Under the pieces are notes generated by a model that was given only the letters and a program-made list of their open reading frames with translations, had not been told where the DNA came from and made no database searches. Made by a program: the position numbers and the translations under genes. From Armatimonadota bacterium (GTDB lineage Bacteria; Armatimonadota; HRBIN16), in contig BPGT01000002.1 in the NCBI GenBank assembly GCA_026003175.1, positions 930,001 to 994,000 of the forward strand: 64,000 nt of DNA, written 5' to 3'. Of this stretch, positions 1-12,595 are shown one piece after another (the first letter of the stretch is position 1; the number at the start of each line of letters is the position of its first letter).

Positions 1-2148
1 ACCCCAGAAAAGGCATCGCTGGAAGTAACGCTCCACCTGCCCGCCGAAGGTTTCAAAATCAGTGTTCATCAACAGCAGATAGGATTTCTGATAGCTCATA
101 CTGCGCCACATATCCATCTGCGCAGGTGACACAGGTTTCCATGCACCGTTTTGCCACCAGTTGGTCTCCGTGCCCGACACGTCCAGCTGCGCCATCATAA
201 AGGGGAACCGCCAGCCGACCGCGTTCGCGAACAGCCACTTACCTCGCTGACGCATTTCGCCCGCAAGGTAGCGTGTGTATTCCCATGTGCTGAATACCTG
301 CAAGATAGCCGGGCGCAGACTGCTGGTGTCGAACACCAGCGGTACGTCCACCGTAGCGAAATGCTCCTCGCGGAAGTTCAGCATCTCGCCTCCCATCTCT
401 AACGAGTCGAGATACTCGCCGTCCAGTCCCTCTGTACCTGGCTTAGCATACGCACGTCGGGCGTGCTCGGGCGGAAAGTTGAGGGTGGCTTTGGAAGGGC
501 TGTCTGGCATGGAGGGGATATCGGGGTCGGGATTGAGCAGGAACATCGCGCCGTCGTTCCACGGGGCGACGGTGATGTAGCGATACAGTTTGCCACTGGC
601 ATCGGTAATGATGCCGCACTTGAGGGTCGCTCGTGCCTGCGCCCTTTGCCATGCATCGCCGAGTTTGCCCTGCGCATATTGCTGCAGGCAGTCGTCTACG
701 CCTGAGTCGGTACGGGGGAACTCCTTCGGCATGGGCATCCAGTAGCTCATCGGTTCGGTGTAGCGGAAGCTGAGGATACCCAGCTGGTCATCTTCGGCAA
801 CGCTGTTGTCGCCTTCATGGAAGGCGATGCCGAAGTCCTGCACGTTCTGTACCGTATGCGGCGCAGTGAAGGGCATCCAGATACCCTGCTTGGGCACACG
901 GGTGCGGAACCAGTCGGGGAAGCCGTCAATATAGCGCTGCAACGCGGAGCGAAAGCCCCACCGCGGCTCCGCCGACCATAACAGCAGGTGAAACTGCGCC
1001 TGATAGGGGAACTTGCGCGTCTTGCCGGTGAGCACGCAGTCGTACGCCGCACACGCCCATCCCCACTGCGGGTTCGCAAACAGGCGCACCAGTCGCGGCG
1101 CATCCATCCGCCATCCCCACGCAAGGCTCCAATCCTTGCCCGTCAGGCACGCCAGCGGGTAGAGGCTCATCATGCCGTTTGCACCGCAGTTAACCCGAAT
1201 CAGGTACGCCTTCTCGTTGCCTGCCGCGCCCACCGATTGGCGGATATCGTCATGCCAGAGCGCATCCTGCATTTGCACTGGCATCGCCCATATCAGGCTT
1301 ACCGCGCGGTCGGACGAGCCTTCGGAGGTGCGCAGGGTCGCGGTGGCTTGAAGGAGGTTGCCCTGTTGCTCGTACTTCACTTCTATCTGCACATCCTTTG
1401 CCTTGCCCGTCCACACGGGGGGTTGGCGGCTCGTCCACCTGCCGGTAAAAGGTATCAGATCTTCCGGGTGTTGCATGTCGCGCAGGAACCAGCCACCGGG
1501 TAGATTTGCCTTCGGCAGAGGCTTGCCGCCGGATAGCACGCCGGTGACGAACCCTGCATCGTCGAACTGCACCTGCAGGCCGTCGACGTCACCCCAGGTA
1601 ACGGTGGCTTTGCCTGCCCGCAGGGTCGGCTGACGGGTGGTCTGCATATCCAGTACCTGTAGCCCCTCCAGTACTTCCAGCTGTACATCGTCAAACCACG
1701 CTGTGCCGGAATGATTGCGTAGCAGCAGATGCACGTACACTTTGCCCACCGGCTTGCGAGGGACTACCAGCACTTCGCGCCGTTCCCAGTCGTGTACGCC
1801 GGTGCTGAAGGGGGCAATCAAACCCCATTCGGGCGTGCCGTCAGTGTAGTAGAGGTCCAGGTATAGCGAGTAGCCGGAGTCTGCGCTGCCGGACACATCC
1901 TGCGCTTTACTCCAGGCGGTTACGCGGAATGGTGTCGGCTTCGGCTGATTCAGCTCCACCACATGTATGACCCCACTGCGCAGTTCGGCAGTGGGGTTGT
2001 GCAGGCGGATGCTTTGCGCGCTGCTGCGCTTTACCTGCTCATCCCATGTAAACGTTCCCTCTACGGCGTTCCACGTTCGCAATAGTTGTTTTTGCGCGCA
2101 CACCTGCAGGGCGCACAGTAACAGAAACGAGACAATACCCAACCTCAC
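1..2148 (-). CDS. Secreted glycan-related protein, C-terminus outside window
   Basis: An uninterrupted frame of 716 codons runs from a GTG at 2148 to the window edge, so the C-terminus is missing. AGGAGG lies 6 nt upstream of the GTG. Residues 1-21 form a signal peptide (hydrophobic core LGIVSFLLLC, cleavage near VCA/QK). Residues about 25-165 look like a beta-sandwich carbohydrate-binding module, with WFDDVQLEV as the typical closing strand. The rest is rich in Trp and acidic residues and includes YLDSLEMGGE, reminiscent of glycoside hydrolase barrels. I could not assign a family, so an enzymatic role is inference from signal peptide, sandwich module and many glycan-active neighbours. It is the last visible gene on this strand and is separated from nadE by 95 bp. 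Confidence 0.7.
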   Translation of the reverse strand, partial: MRLGIVSFLLLCALQVCAQKQLLRTWNAVEGTFTWDEQVKRSSAQSIRLHNPTAELRSGVIHVVELNQPKPTPFRVTAWSKAQDVSGSADSGYSLYLDLYYTDGTPEWGLIAPFSTGVHDWERREVLVVPRKPVGKVYVHLLLRNHSGTAWFDDVQLEVLEGLQVLDMQTTRQPTLRAGKATVTWGDVDGLQVQFDDAGFVTGVLSGGKPLPKANLPGGWFLRDMQHPEDLIPFTGRWTSRQPPVWTGKAKDVQIEVKYEQQGNLLQATATLRTSEGSSDRAVSLIWAMPVQMQDALWHDDIRQSVGAAGNEKAYLIRVNCGANGMMSLYPLACLTGKDWSLAWGWRMDAPRLVRLFANPQWGWACAAYDCVLTGKTRKFPYQAQFHLLLWSAEPRWGFRSALQRYIDGFPDWFRTRVPKQGIWMPFTAPHTVQNVQDFGIAFHEGDNSVAEDDQLGILSFRYTEPMSYWMPMPKEFPRTDSGVDDCLQQYAQGKLGDAWQRAQARATLKCGIITDASGKLYRYITVAPWNDGAMFLLNPDPDIPSMPDSPSKATLNFPPEHARRAYAKPGTEGLDGEYLDSLEMGGEMLNFREEHFATVDVPLVFDTSSLRPAILQVFSTWEYTRYLAGEMRQRGKWLFANAVGWRFPFMMAQLDVSGTETNWWQNGAWKPVSPAQMDMWRSMSYQKSYLLLMNTDFETFGGQVERYFQRCLFWG

Positions 2149-2192
2149 CTGTAGCCTCCTACTCCATCCCTCCTTGTCGTCGGATTCTTTCG

Positions 2193-2215
2193 AAGAGAGC
2201 GAGGCTCCTGCCTGC
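2193..2215 (+). repeat. Dispersed repeat, copy 1 (divergent)
   Basis: This matches the core GAGGCTCCTGCC of a short element found at five intergenic sites in this window (also near 5165, 15541, 15852 and 29588). It lies between nadE and the secreted protein. The 5' half is more divergent here than in the other copies. Confidence 0.45.
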
Positions 2216-2243
2216 AGTCACGTCGCCCTTCCCGCAAAGAGGT

Positions 2244-3155
2244 TTAACAGGCTATTAACGGCGGAGCCAGCAGGCGCGTGGCACGCTCGGTCAGAGTCTG
2301 TATATACCGCACCTGCGTCGGCGCAAGCCCGATCTCCCCGGCGATAGCCTCTGCGCCCATACCCTGCTCCATCCGCCAGAGCACCCTGTCCAGCGTGGTA
2401 TAGTCCAGCCCTATCGCCAGCTCGTCGGTCAAGCCGGGCAGGAGGTCGGGCGAGGGGGGACGGGTGATAATCGGCTCGGGGATATTTAGGTACTCCGCGA
2501 GGGCGCGCACTTGCGTTTTGTAAAGGTGAGCCAGAGGGGCGATGTCCGCGGCGACGTCGCCGTGCTTCACACAGAACCCGATTGCCAGCTCGGTCTTGTT
2601 TGCGGTACCGGCGACCAGCAGGTTCAATCGCTCGGCGTAGTAGTAGAGCACGGTCATGCGCAGACGAACCTTTACCCGGTGATAAGCCACCGTTTGATTC
2701 AGCCATGGTCCGCTCAGGGAGCGCGTGCCCAGCATCACCGCAGAAAAGGGCGTTTCCCCCTCCGGCAGTGTCTCGCGGAATTGCTGGTAGTACCGCAGCA
2801 CCGCCTTTGCCTTCAAACGGCGCCCGGGCACCAGCCACAAGGGAACCTGCCAGTACACTCCCAGCAGAGCCAGAGGCAATGTTAAACCGACGGTTCGATA
2901 TCGGATGCCCAGGCTCCGGGCGAGCTGACGTGCCAGTTGCTTGCTTTCAGGTGCGCTGTCGCGCTCCGGCAGGATCAGCCCCAGCACGCGCTCTGCGCCC
3001 AGAGCCCGGGTAGCAAGAGCAGCGACCACCGCCGAGTCCATTCCGCCGCTTAACCCAACGACCACCCCCTCGCGGCGAAAATCCTCCACCGCCTGGCGGA
3101 TGAACGCCATCAGACGGGATGCTACGTCCGCTGGTTCGATGCGTAGCTCTTCCAA
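2244..3155 (-). CDS. nadE: NH3-dependent NAD+ synthetase
   Basis: This 303-aa cytosolic enzyme makes NAD+ from deamido-NAD+, ATP and ammonia. The PP-loop SGGMDS is at residues 36-41. The conserved GTANKTE and KHGD stretches follow, typical of the NadE synthetase domain. There is no N-terminal nitrilase (glutaminase) domain, so the protein should use free ammonia. The start is a TTG inside the end of the upstream radical SAM gene (34-nt overlap), with GGGAGG about 12 nt before it. Residues about 76-115 contain an insertion-like stretch (LALLGVYWQVPLWLVPGRR) that is not in compact NadE proteins. The C-terminus resembles a small DNA-binding helix (LAPTQVRYIQTL), as in longer NadE homologues. Confidence 0.88.
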   Translation of the reverse strand: MEELRIEPADVASRLMAFIRQAVEDFRREGVVVGLSGGMDSAVVAALATRALGAERVLGLILPERDSAPESKQLARQLARSLGIRYRTVGLTLPLALLGVYWQVPLWLVPGRRLKAKAVLRYYQQFRETLPEGETPFSAVMLGTRSLSGPWLNQTVAYHRVKVRLRMTVLYYYAERLNLLVAGTANKTELAIGFCVKHGDVAADIAPLAHLYKTQVRALAEYLNIPEPIITRPPSPDLLPGLTDELAIGLDYTTLDRVLWRMEQGMGAEAIAGEIGLAPTQVRYIQTLTERATRLLAPPLIAC

Positions 3156-4648
3156 GAGTGGCTCTTTCCTCCCTGCACCTCGCTCAGGTACTCCTGCTGC
3201 CAGATGGGATCGAACTTCTCGCGCAGCTTCTCGTCGTATGCCACCAGTCCCTGATAGTAGCTGGGGTCCTTGAGCGCGTCGGCGGCGGCTTCATCCTCCG
3301 GCTCCGGGTGGTACCGTTCTATCATCGCGCGTCCGTCGCGATGATGGTCCCGTATCGAGCAGGGGATGAGCCAGTTGCCATGCTCTTCCGGCCGTTCCTT
3401 GCCGAAGCCGTAGTCCCACTGCCACTGCCGGATAGCACGGAAGTAGGGCAGGTCGTAGATGTCGTCCAGCGTACCGCCTTTGCGGTAGATGTCGTGGATG
3501 TTGACTGGCGAGTAGGGCACAAACACACAGGGCATCACTCTACCGTTCCAGTCGATGTACAGATAGCCTGCGTCGCGCCCCGCCGCGATACAACCGTCAC
3601 TGACGGTACCGCAGTTCCAGAAGTCCGCCAGCATGATGTTGCGTTCGCGGATGAGCTGCCATGTGCGTCGCCACATCCACAGCCGCTGCTCCGGCGTAGG
3701 CAGCAGGTCCAGCGTGAAGCCGCGCCCGATAGGCATGTACTGGAACAGCCAGCCGAACACCGCTTGCTGCTGCTCGAAGAAGAAATCCACGAACTCGTCG
3801 GATAGGATCTCCTCGGCGTTGTGGCGCGTGGCGGTGAGCGAGATGCCGAAAATCACCCCTGCTTCACGTAGGTGCTCCATCGCTTTCAGGATACGCTGGA
3901 AGACACCTTTACCGCGTCGCGCATCGGTACGCTCTTCCAACCCTTCCACCGAAATGGCAGGCACAATGTTGCCCGCTTGCGCCATCCGTTCGGCAACGCG
4001 CTGGTCAATGAGCGTGCCGTTGGTGTACATCATGAAAAAGCAATCCTCATGTTCAGCAAACAGATCCAGCACACCCTTGCCCTGCGAGCGATACGCCAGC
4101 GGTTCGCCGCCCGAAATGGTGAAGAAGCGCATGCCCCACAGCGTCTTCGCTTCGGTCACGATGCGGTCAACCACTTCCCACTCCAGCTTGTCGGTAGCGC
4201 CTCGGCTGGAATTGGCGTAACAGCCGATGCAGTGCAGGTTGCACACCTTCGTGGGGCTGAGCACCATGGTGATCGGGGGGGCATGCCCTTCGTGTCGCTG
4301 CATGAAGCTGCGCTCGGCGGATTCCACCTCCTCGTTCTGGCGCAGGATGGTGTTCACCACCAGCACACGCAACAGCCGGCGAACAACCGGACGGGAGACC
4401 TGCTTGCGTTCCATTGCCCGGTCGATAGAGCGAATCAGCGCACGCATCAGGTCCATTTTATCACGAGTGACCTGCGGGGGACGGTTCGGGCTAGCGCTTG
4501 CCTGCACATGTGCCAGCACACGCTTCTCCAGTTGCCTCATGACCGTACGGCGCAAGGTATCGTTCCACAACGCTTGCTCGGCAAGGGACAGCAGAGACTC
4601 CAGACTTCCTTCCACCAGCTGTTGAACCACAGCCCTTCCTGCGTTCAT
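3122..4648 (-). CDS. Radical SAM protein with SPASM-like C-terminus
   Basis: This 508-aa protein carries the radical SAM cluster motif CNLHCIGC (Cys136, Cys140, Cys143). The motif is followed by the SAM-binding stretch FFTISGGEPL and the strand IVPAISVEG. The C-terminal third has more cysteines (NCGTVSDGC, MPCVFVPYS, PCSIRDHH) that suggest a SPASM-type auxiliary cluster. The first 110 residues are helical and basic, with no recognised domain. GGAGG lies 6 nt before the ATG. The gene overlaps nadE by 34 nt, so the two are probably co-transcribed. Long proteins of this architecture are often annotated only as radical SAM proteins; I cannot name the substrate. Confidence 0.85.
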   Translation of the reverse strand: MNAGRAVVQQLVEGSLESLLSLAEQALWNDTLRRTVMRQLEKRVLAHVQASASPNRPPQVTRDKMDLMRALIRSIDRAMERKQVSRPVVRRLLRVLVVNTILRQNEEVESAERSFMQRHEGHAPPITMVLSPTKVCNLHCIGCYANSSRGATDKLEWEVVDRIVTEAKTLWGMRFFTISGGEPLAYRSQGKGVLDLFAEHEDCFFMMYTNGTLIDQRVAERMAQAGNIVPAISVEGLEERTDARRGKGVFQRILKAMEHLREAGVIFGISLTATRHNAEEILSDEFVDFFFEQQQAVFGWLFQYMPIGRGFTLDLLPTPEQRLWMWRRTWQLIRERNIMLADFWNCGTVSDGCIAAGRDAGYLYIDWNGRVMPCVFVPYSPVNIHDIYRKGGTLDDIYDLPYFRAIRQWQWDYGFGKERPEEHGNWLIPCSIRDHHRDGRAMIERYHPEPEDEAAADALKDPSYYQGLVAYDEKLREKFDPIWQQEYLSEVQGGKSHSWKSYASNQRT

Positions 4649-4789
4649 GGCGAACCTCCTTCACCTCCGTTTTGTCAAGGAGCCTGCAGTTTGCCAATTG
4701 TACCCCCAGTATTATGAGATAGCACACAATGGGTTGCTTGTCAAGAGGCAGAGTCCGTGTGCCATCACCTGTAGCTATCTCTGATGCAG

Positions 4790-5030
4790 GAGGTTGCTTC
4801 GCTCCTTCGTCGCTCGCAAGGATACGGTGGGAGGATGCATACACCTACCCCCCTGCCCCCCTTCCCTGCGAGGGAAGGGGGAACTACGACACCCCTCTCC
4901 CTGTGGGAGAGGGGTCGGGGGTGAGGTCAAAACTGAACCTAACCCCCATTCCCTCCTCCCTGCGAGGGAAGAGGGGGACTACGGCTCCCCCTCTCCTTCT
5001 AGGAGAGGGGCCGGGGGAGAGGTTGACCAA
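4790..5030. repeat. Two tandem REP-like palindromic units
   Basis: Two imperfect copies of an approximately 80-bp unit occur at 4846-4926 and 4943-5024. Each has two small palindromes: CCCTGCGAGGG, and CCCTCTCC paired with GGAGAGGGG across a short loop. The preceding CTTCGTCGCTCGCAAGGAT resembles a motif also seen before a third, degenerate unit at 19575-19690. Such units are common in intergenic space of many bacteria and can act as terminators or binding sites. Confidence 0.7.
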
Positions 5031-5164
5031 CCAGGCACGAGGGAGTAATCACGAACGGCAGCGTACAGGTGATCAGCAACAACCTGCATGACCTGTTCAG
5101 GATGTTGCGCTACCAGCAGGGCAGTGCATTAACGCCGTGGAGGTGGGATATAGAACGTCATCAG

Positions 5165-5189
5165 CTCAGCGGGAGCCTCGCCCTCCAGA
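5165..5189 (-). repeat. Dispersed repeat, copy 2
   Basis: On the minus strand this reads TGGAGGGCGAGGCTCCCGCT, a near-perfect copy of the short element shared by five intergenic sites in this window. It sits just downstream of the stop codon of the GIDE-LemA gene. Confidence 0.6.
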
Positions 5190-5217
5190 GGATTGACCAA
5201 CCGGCAAACCGCTATGG

Positions 5218-9452
<4,235 letters not shown>

Positions 9453-9494
9453 CAGACGAGGGAACACCCTCTGAGGAGAAGAGGTACGGTCTCT

Positions 9495-10754
9495 ATGAGT
9501 ACACGTGGCACATGGCTCATCGGATGTGGCGCGGTGGTTTTTCTCGTGCTGATGTCTGCAGGGATACTCTTCCTGCGCTGGACGGCACCGCCCGATGTGC
9601 CCGTTCCCTCTCTGCAGACACCCCCCGACAACGCATACCCCGCCTACTTGCAGCTGGTGCAAAAGACCCACCAGTTGCAGGCAAGCACACCCGGGCTGGA
9701 GCAGCTGACTCGGCGGGTGCACCAACCCGGAGCCAGTGCCTCTACGTTGCGCCGCTATGTTGCCGCCTATGAGCCGGTTCGGCGGGAATACAGAAATCTG
9801 CTGGCAAAACCTTCGGTCGTCACCGATTGGGAAAATATAGATAGCCTGATCAGGTCCTCCGCAACGTTCCGGGAATGGGCGCGTGTGGAAGCCGCCGACA
9901 TGCGCCTGGCGTTTCAGGAGGGCGACGCAACCAGAGCCATAGACGACCTGCGCACCGTCTTGCTGCTGTCAGAAGCGCTTCGCAACGGCGCACCGCTCCT
10001 GCGGTATCTCGTCGGAGAGGCGATGATAGTCATCGCTACCGCTACTTTCACCGAGGAGATGACGAAACTCCCCCCTGCCGAGTGCGACCGAGTGGTACAG
10101 GTCGTGCGGGAGTGGGAGAAGGTGCGTGTACCCTACTGGCGGGCGCTGGAAGGCGAGAAGCGACTCACCATCGCCATGTACCACGCCCTGTACGAGGGCG
10201 GTGAAAGGATGACACGGCTCTTCGGTGCATCGCCGGGTGCGCCCCGCTATATGGGCAGAATCATGAACTTGCGTGCCGCCACACGCGAAGCGGCGCGGCT
10301 GTACGATAAAGCCATCGCCGAAGCCCAAAAGCCCTTGCTCCAGAGAGGGTCGCCGGGCGTGCCCAAACACCCGCTCAACCAGAGCCTGATAGCGACCGTA
10401 TGCGGCAAATCCTCAGACAAGTCTGCGGTTAGCGTCACACGCTTGCGTCTGCTGGCGTGTGCAGCAGCAGTACGTGCCTATCGGATGCGTCATGGTAGAT
10501 ATCCACACACCCTGACGGAAGCAGGTGTTGCCGATTGCAACAAAGACCCTCTCACGGGCGGTGAGTTCGTGTACCGTATCGGTGCGAAAGGCTTCTTACT
10601 GTACTCCAGAGGGGTAGATGGGCAGGACGATGGGGGCAAGCGGGTGGTGGATTCGCAAATCTTCGAGGCAAGAGGGGACATTTCCCTGTTCAGATACGTC
10701 GTACCCAAAGCCACTTCCAACACGCCACCAGGGCCTGCGGTGTGGCTGAGATAA
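9495..10754 (+). CDS. Membrane-anchored protein with pseudopilin-like C-terminus
   Basis: This 419-aa protein has one N-terminal membrane segment (WLIGCGAVVFLVLMSAGILFL). A largely helical extracytoplasmic region follows (LEQLTRRVHQ, LRTVLLLSEAL). Near the C-terminus, RLLACAAAVRAYRMRHGRYP followed by DPLTGGEFVYRI resembles the pattern in type II secretion pseudopilins and in many secreted proteins of Planctomycetes and Armatimonadota. I do not recognise a defined family and cannot assign a function. GAGGAGAAGAGG lies about 10 nt before the ATG, and the gene starts 42 bp after ligA on the same strand. Confidence 0.7.
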   Translation: MSTRGTWLIGCGAVVFLVLMSAGILFLRWTAPPDVPVPSLQTPPDNAYPAYLQLVQKTHQLQASTPGLEQLTRRVHQPGASASTLRRYVAAYEPVRREYRNLLAKPSVVTDWENIDSLIRSSATFREWARVEAADMRLAFQEGDATRAIDDLRTVLLLSEALRNGAPLLRYLVGEAMIVIATATFTEEMTKLPPAECDRVVQVVREWEKVRVPYWRALEGEKRLTIAMYHALYEGGERMTRLFGASPGAPRYMGRIMNLRAATREAARLYDKAIAEAQKPLLQRGSPGVPKHPLNQSLIATVCGKSSDKSAVSVTRLRLLACAAAVRAYRMRHGRYPHTLTEAGVADCNKDPLTGGEFVYRIGAKGFLLYSRGVDGQDDGGKRVVDSQIFEARGDISLFRYVVPKATSNTPPGPAVWLR

Positions 10755-10769
10755 GAACGGGAGGAGGAC

Positions 10770-11504
10770 ATGTCGGACACTTTCGCTATTTGCAAGCTCT
10801 ACAAATACCTGCGTGTGGTAGATGTGTGCGACGCGCTGGACGGCATTGGCTACTTTGACCTTACGCTGATGTCGCCCGACGTACGCCCTCTGTGGAGTGG
10901 GATGCGCTTCTGGGGCGTTGCGCTGACGGTGCGCTGTGTGCCCGCGAACCGTCCCATGTGGAAGCTGAACACCACCGAAGAGATTGTCAACGCTCACGGC
11001 ATCTGGTTCAAAGAGGCGGGACACATCGGCTTCGAGCACCTGATTCAGCCCGGTCACGTGGTAGTCACCGACACGGGCGGCAGCAAAGAGGTGGGTTTCT
11101 GGGGGTCCGCCAACAGCCTGGGTGCGGTGGCAGCAGGAGCAGTGGGCATCATCACCGACGGCTACGCGCGTGACACCTATGAGCTGAGCCTGCAGAAGAC
11201 GCCGATATGCTGTCGCGCACGGGGGCGAACTATTATTCCGGGGCGCATCGAGGTCGCCGAAGTGCAGACCAAAATCGCCTGCGCAGGCGTACAGGTACGC
11301 CCGGGCGACATCGTGGGTGCGGATGACGACGGCGTGGTGGTCGTGCCGCTGGAGGTAGCCGAAGAGGTGGCGAGGCACGCCCGCGCCGTGTTGCTGGCAG
11401 ACATGCGCGCCCGACGCCAGCTGTACGAGAGGCTGGGCATGACGCCAGACCACACGGTGGACTACGAGACGGTGGAGAAGTACTACGCGGAGCTGGAGGG
11501 GTAA
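10770..11504 (+). CDS. RraA-like family protein (putative aldolase/decarboxylase)
   Basis: This 244-aa cytosolic protein has the RraA/HMG-CHA aldolase core. GSANSLGAVAAGAVGIITDG is followed by ARD, which forms the conserved glycine-rich loop and the Asp-containing metal site, and then VRPGDIVGADDDGVVVVP. Family members either inhibit RNase E or act as divalent-metal-dependent class II pyruvate aldolases. The C-terminal helix (VARHARAVLLADMRARRQLY) is typical of the enzyme branch. GGAGGAGG precedes the ATG. It lies 93 bp upstream of a beta-hydroxyacid dehydrogenase on the same strand, which suggests a shared role in hydroxyacid or sugar-acid breakdown; that is inference. Confidence 0.82.
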   Translation: MSDTFAICKLYKYLRVVDVCDALDGIGYFDLTLMSPDVRPLWSGMRFWGVALTVRCVPANRPMWKLNTTEEIVNAHGIWFKEAGHIGFEHLIQPGHVVVTDTGGSKEVGFWGSANSLGAVAAGAVGIITDGYARDTYELSLQKTPICCRARGRTIIPGRIEVAEVQTKIACAGVQVRPGDIVGADDDGVVVVPLEVAEEVARHARAVLLADMRARRQLYERLGMTPDHTVDYETVEKYYAELEG

Positions 11505-11597
11505 GTTCTCACGCAGAGATAGGAAGGGAGAAAGGGACACGGAGGCAAAGAGCATAGAGAAGAGTGCCCAGGCTTGCAGGAGTGAGAGGAGGAAACG

Positions 11598-12485
11598 ATG
11601 GCTCAGGTCGCTTTCATCGGGTTGGGAACAATGGGTTATCCGATGGCGGGACACCTCGCCAAACGGTTTGATACATTGGTGTGGAACCGCACTGCCAGCA
11701 AAGCACAGGCACACGCGCAACAGTTTGGCTCCCACGCAGTGACCGACTTGAGGGATACAGCGCAGGCGCAGTTCATCTTCACCTGCTTGCCTACCAGCGT
11801 GGAGGTGGAGGCAGTGGTGGAGCAGGTTCAGCCCGCGCTGAAGCCTGACACGGTGTGGATAGACTGCACCAGCGGCGACCCCAATCACAGCCGACGCATC
11901 GCCCAGCGGTTGCGGGAGGCAGGTTGCGACTTTCTAGATGCTCCTGTTTCGGGAGGCAAAGCGGGCGCGGAAGCGGGCACGCTGACGGTGATGGTAGGTG
12001 GTCACCGCGAAACCTACGAGCGCGCTTTGCCCGTGATTCAGGCTTTCGCAGGCAAGGTGTTCCACGTGGGCGACGTGGGCGCGGGGCACGCCGTCAAAGC
12101 GGTGAACAACATGCTGCTGGCGATTGCCCTGCTCTCGGCGGCGGAGGGGTTGGTGACGCTGGTGAAGCAAGGAGTAGACCCTGCCATCGCGCTGGAGGTG
12201 ATTAACGTCAGCTCGGGACGATCGTTCTCCACCGAAGTACATTTCCCCGAACGGGTGCTCACCAGAGAGTTCCCGAACACCTTCAGCCTTGCTCTGCTGG
12301 CGAAGGACGCGCGTATCGCCGTCTCGATGGCGCGTGAGGCGTACGTGCCCGTGCCGTTGATGCAGCTTGCCGCAGAGATGTTCGAGATGGCGAAGCAGCA
12401 GATTGGCGGCGACGTAGACCATACGGCAGTAGTGAAGCTGATCGAGTCGTGGGCAGGTGCGGAGATTGCCCCAAAGGGGACATAG
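11598..12485 (+). CDS. NAD(P)-dependent beta-hydroxyacid dehydrogenase
   Basis: This 295-aa enzyme belongs to the 3-hydroxyisobutyrate / tartronate-semialdehyde reductase family. The Rossmann motif FIGLGTMGYPMAGHL is at residues 6-20. DAPVSGGKAGAEAGTLTVMV is the substrate-binding signature and VKAVNNMLL contains the catalytic lysine. Length is typical for the family. GAGGAGGAAACG precedes the ATG. Substrate cannot be told from sequence; the RraA-like gene upstream hints at hydroxyacid metabolism. Residues from about 103 on are duplicated at 14950-15531, where 506 bp are identical. A C6/G6 hairpin covers the stop codon. Confidence 0.9.
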   Translation: MAQVAFIGLGTMGYPMAGHLAKRFDTLVWNRTASKAQAHAQQFGSHAVTDLRDTAQAQFIFTCLPTSVEVEAVVEQVQPALKPDTVWIDCTSGDPNHSRRIAQRLREAGCDFLDAPVSGGKAGAEAGTLTVMVGGHRETYERALPVIQAFAGKVFHVGDVGAGHAVKAVNNMLLAIALLSAAEGLVTLVKQGVDPAIALEVINVSSGRSFSTEVHFPERVLTREFPNTFSLALLAKDARIAVSMAREAYVPVPLMQLAAEMFEMAKQQIGGDVDHTAVVKLIESWAGAEIAPKGT

Positions 12486-12501
12486 CCCCCCAAGGGGGGC
12501 T
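12484..12501 (+). terminator. Hairpin at the stop codon of the dehydrogenase gene
   Basis: AGCCCCCC and GGGGGGCT pair across a short AA-centred loop and overlap the TAG stop. There is no T-tract, so efficient intrinsic termination is uncertain. Confidence 0.45.
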
Positions 12502-12515
12502 CACCCGGTTAGAAA

Positions 12516-12578
12516 GGCACACTCACGTGCGCCACTACAAACTATAGGAAGGCTCGTAGCGGGGCACGTGAGTCTGCC
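12516..12578. terminator. Long inverted repeat between convergent genes
   Basis: Arms at 12516-12530 and 12564-12578 match at 14 of 15 positions (ACTCACGTGC pairs with GCACGTGAGT) around a 33-nt loop. The element lies between the dehydrogenase gene and the convergent pseudogene, where a bidirectional terminator would be expected. A small mobile-element relic is another reading. Confidence 0.45.
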
Positions 12579-12595
12579 GGCCACAGGGTTCTTCA

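Larger units (their letters stand above)
4649..5217. other. Intergenic region rich in repeats, no gene seen
   Basis: This 569-bp stretch separates the radical SAM gene from the GIDE-LemA fusion. Frames here translate into low-complexity Pro/Gly/Arg text, typical of palindromic intergenic repeats and not of protein. It contains two tandem REP-like units (4846-5024) and one copy of the dispersed repeat (5165-5189). I see no convincing coding sequence. Confidence 0.6.
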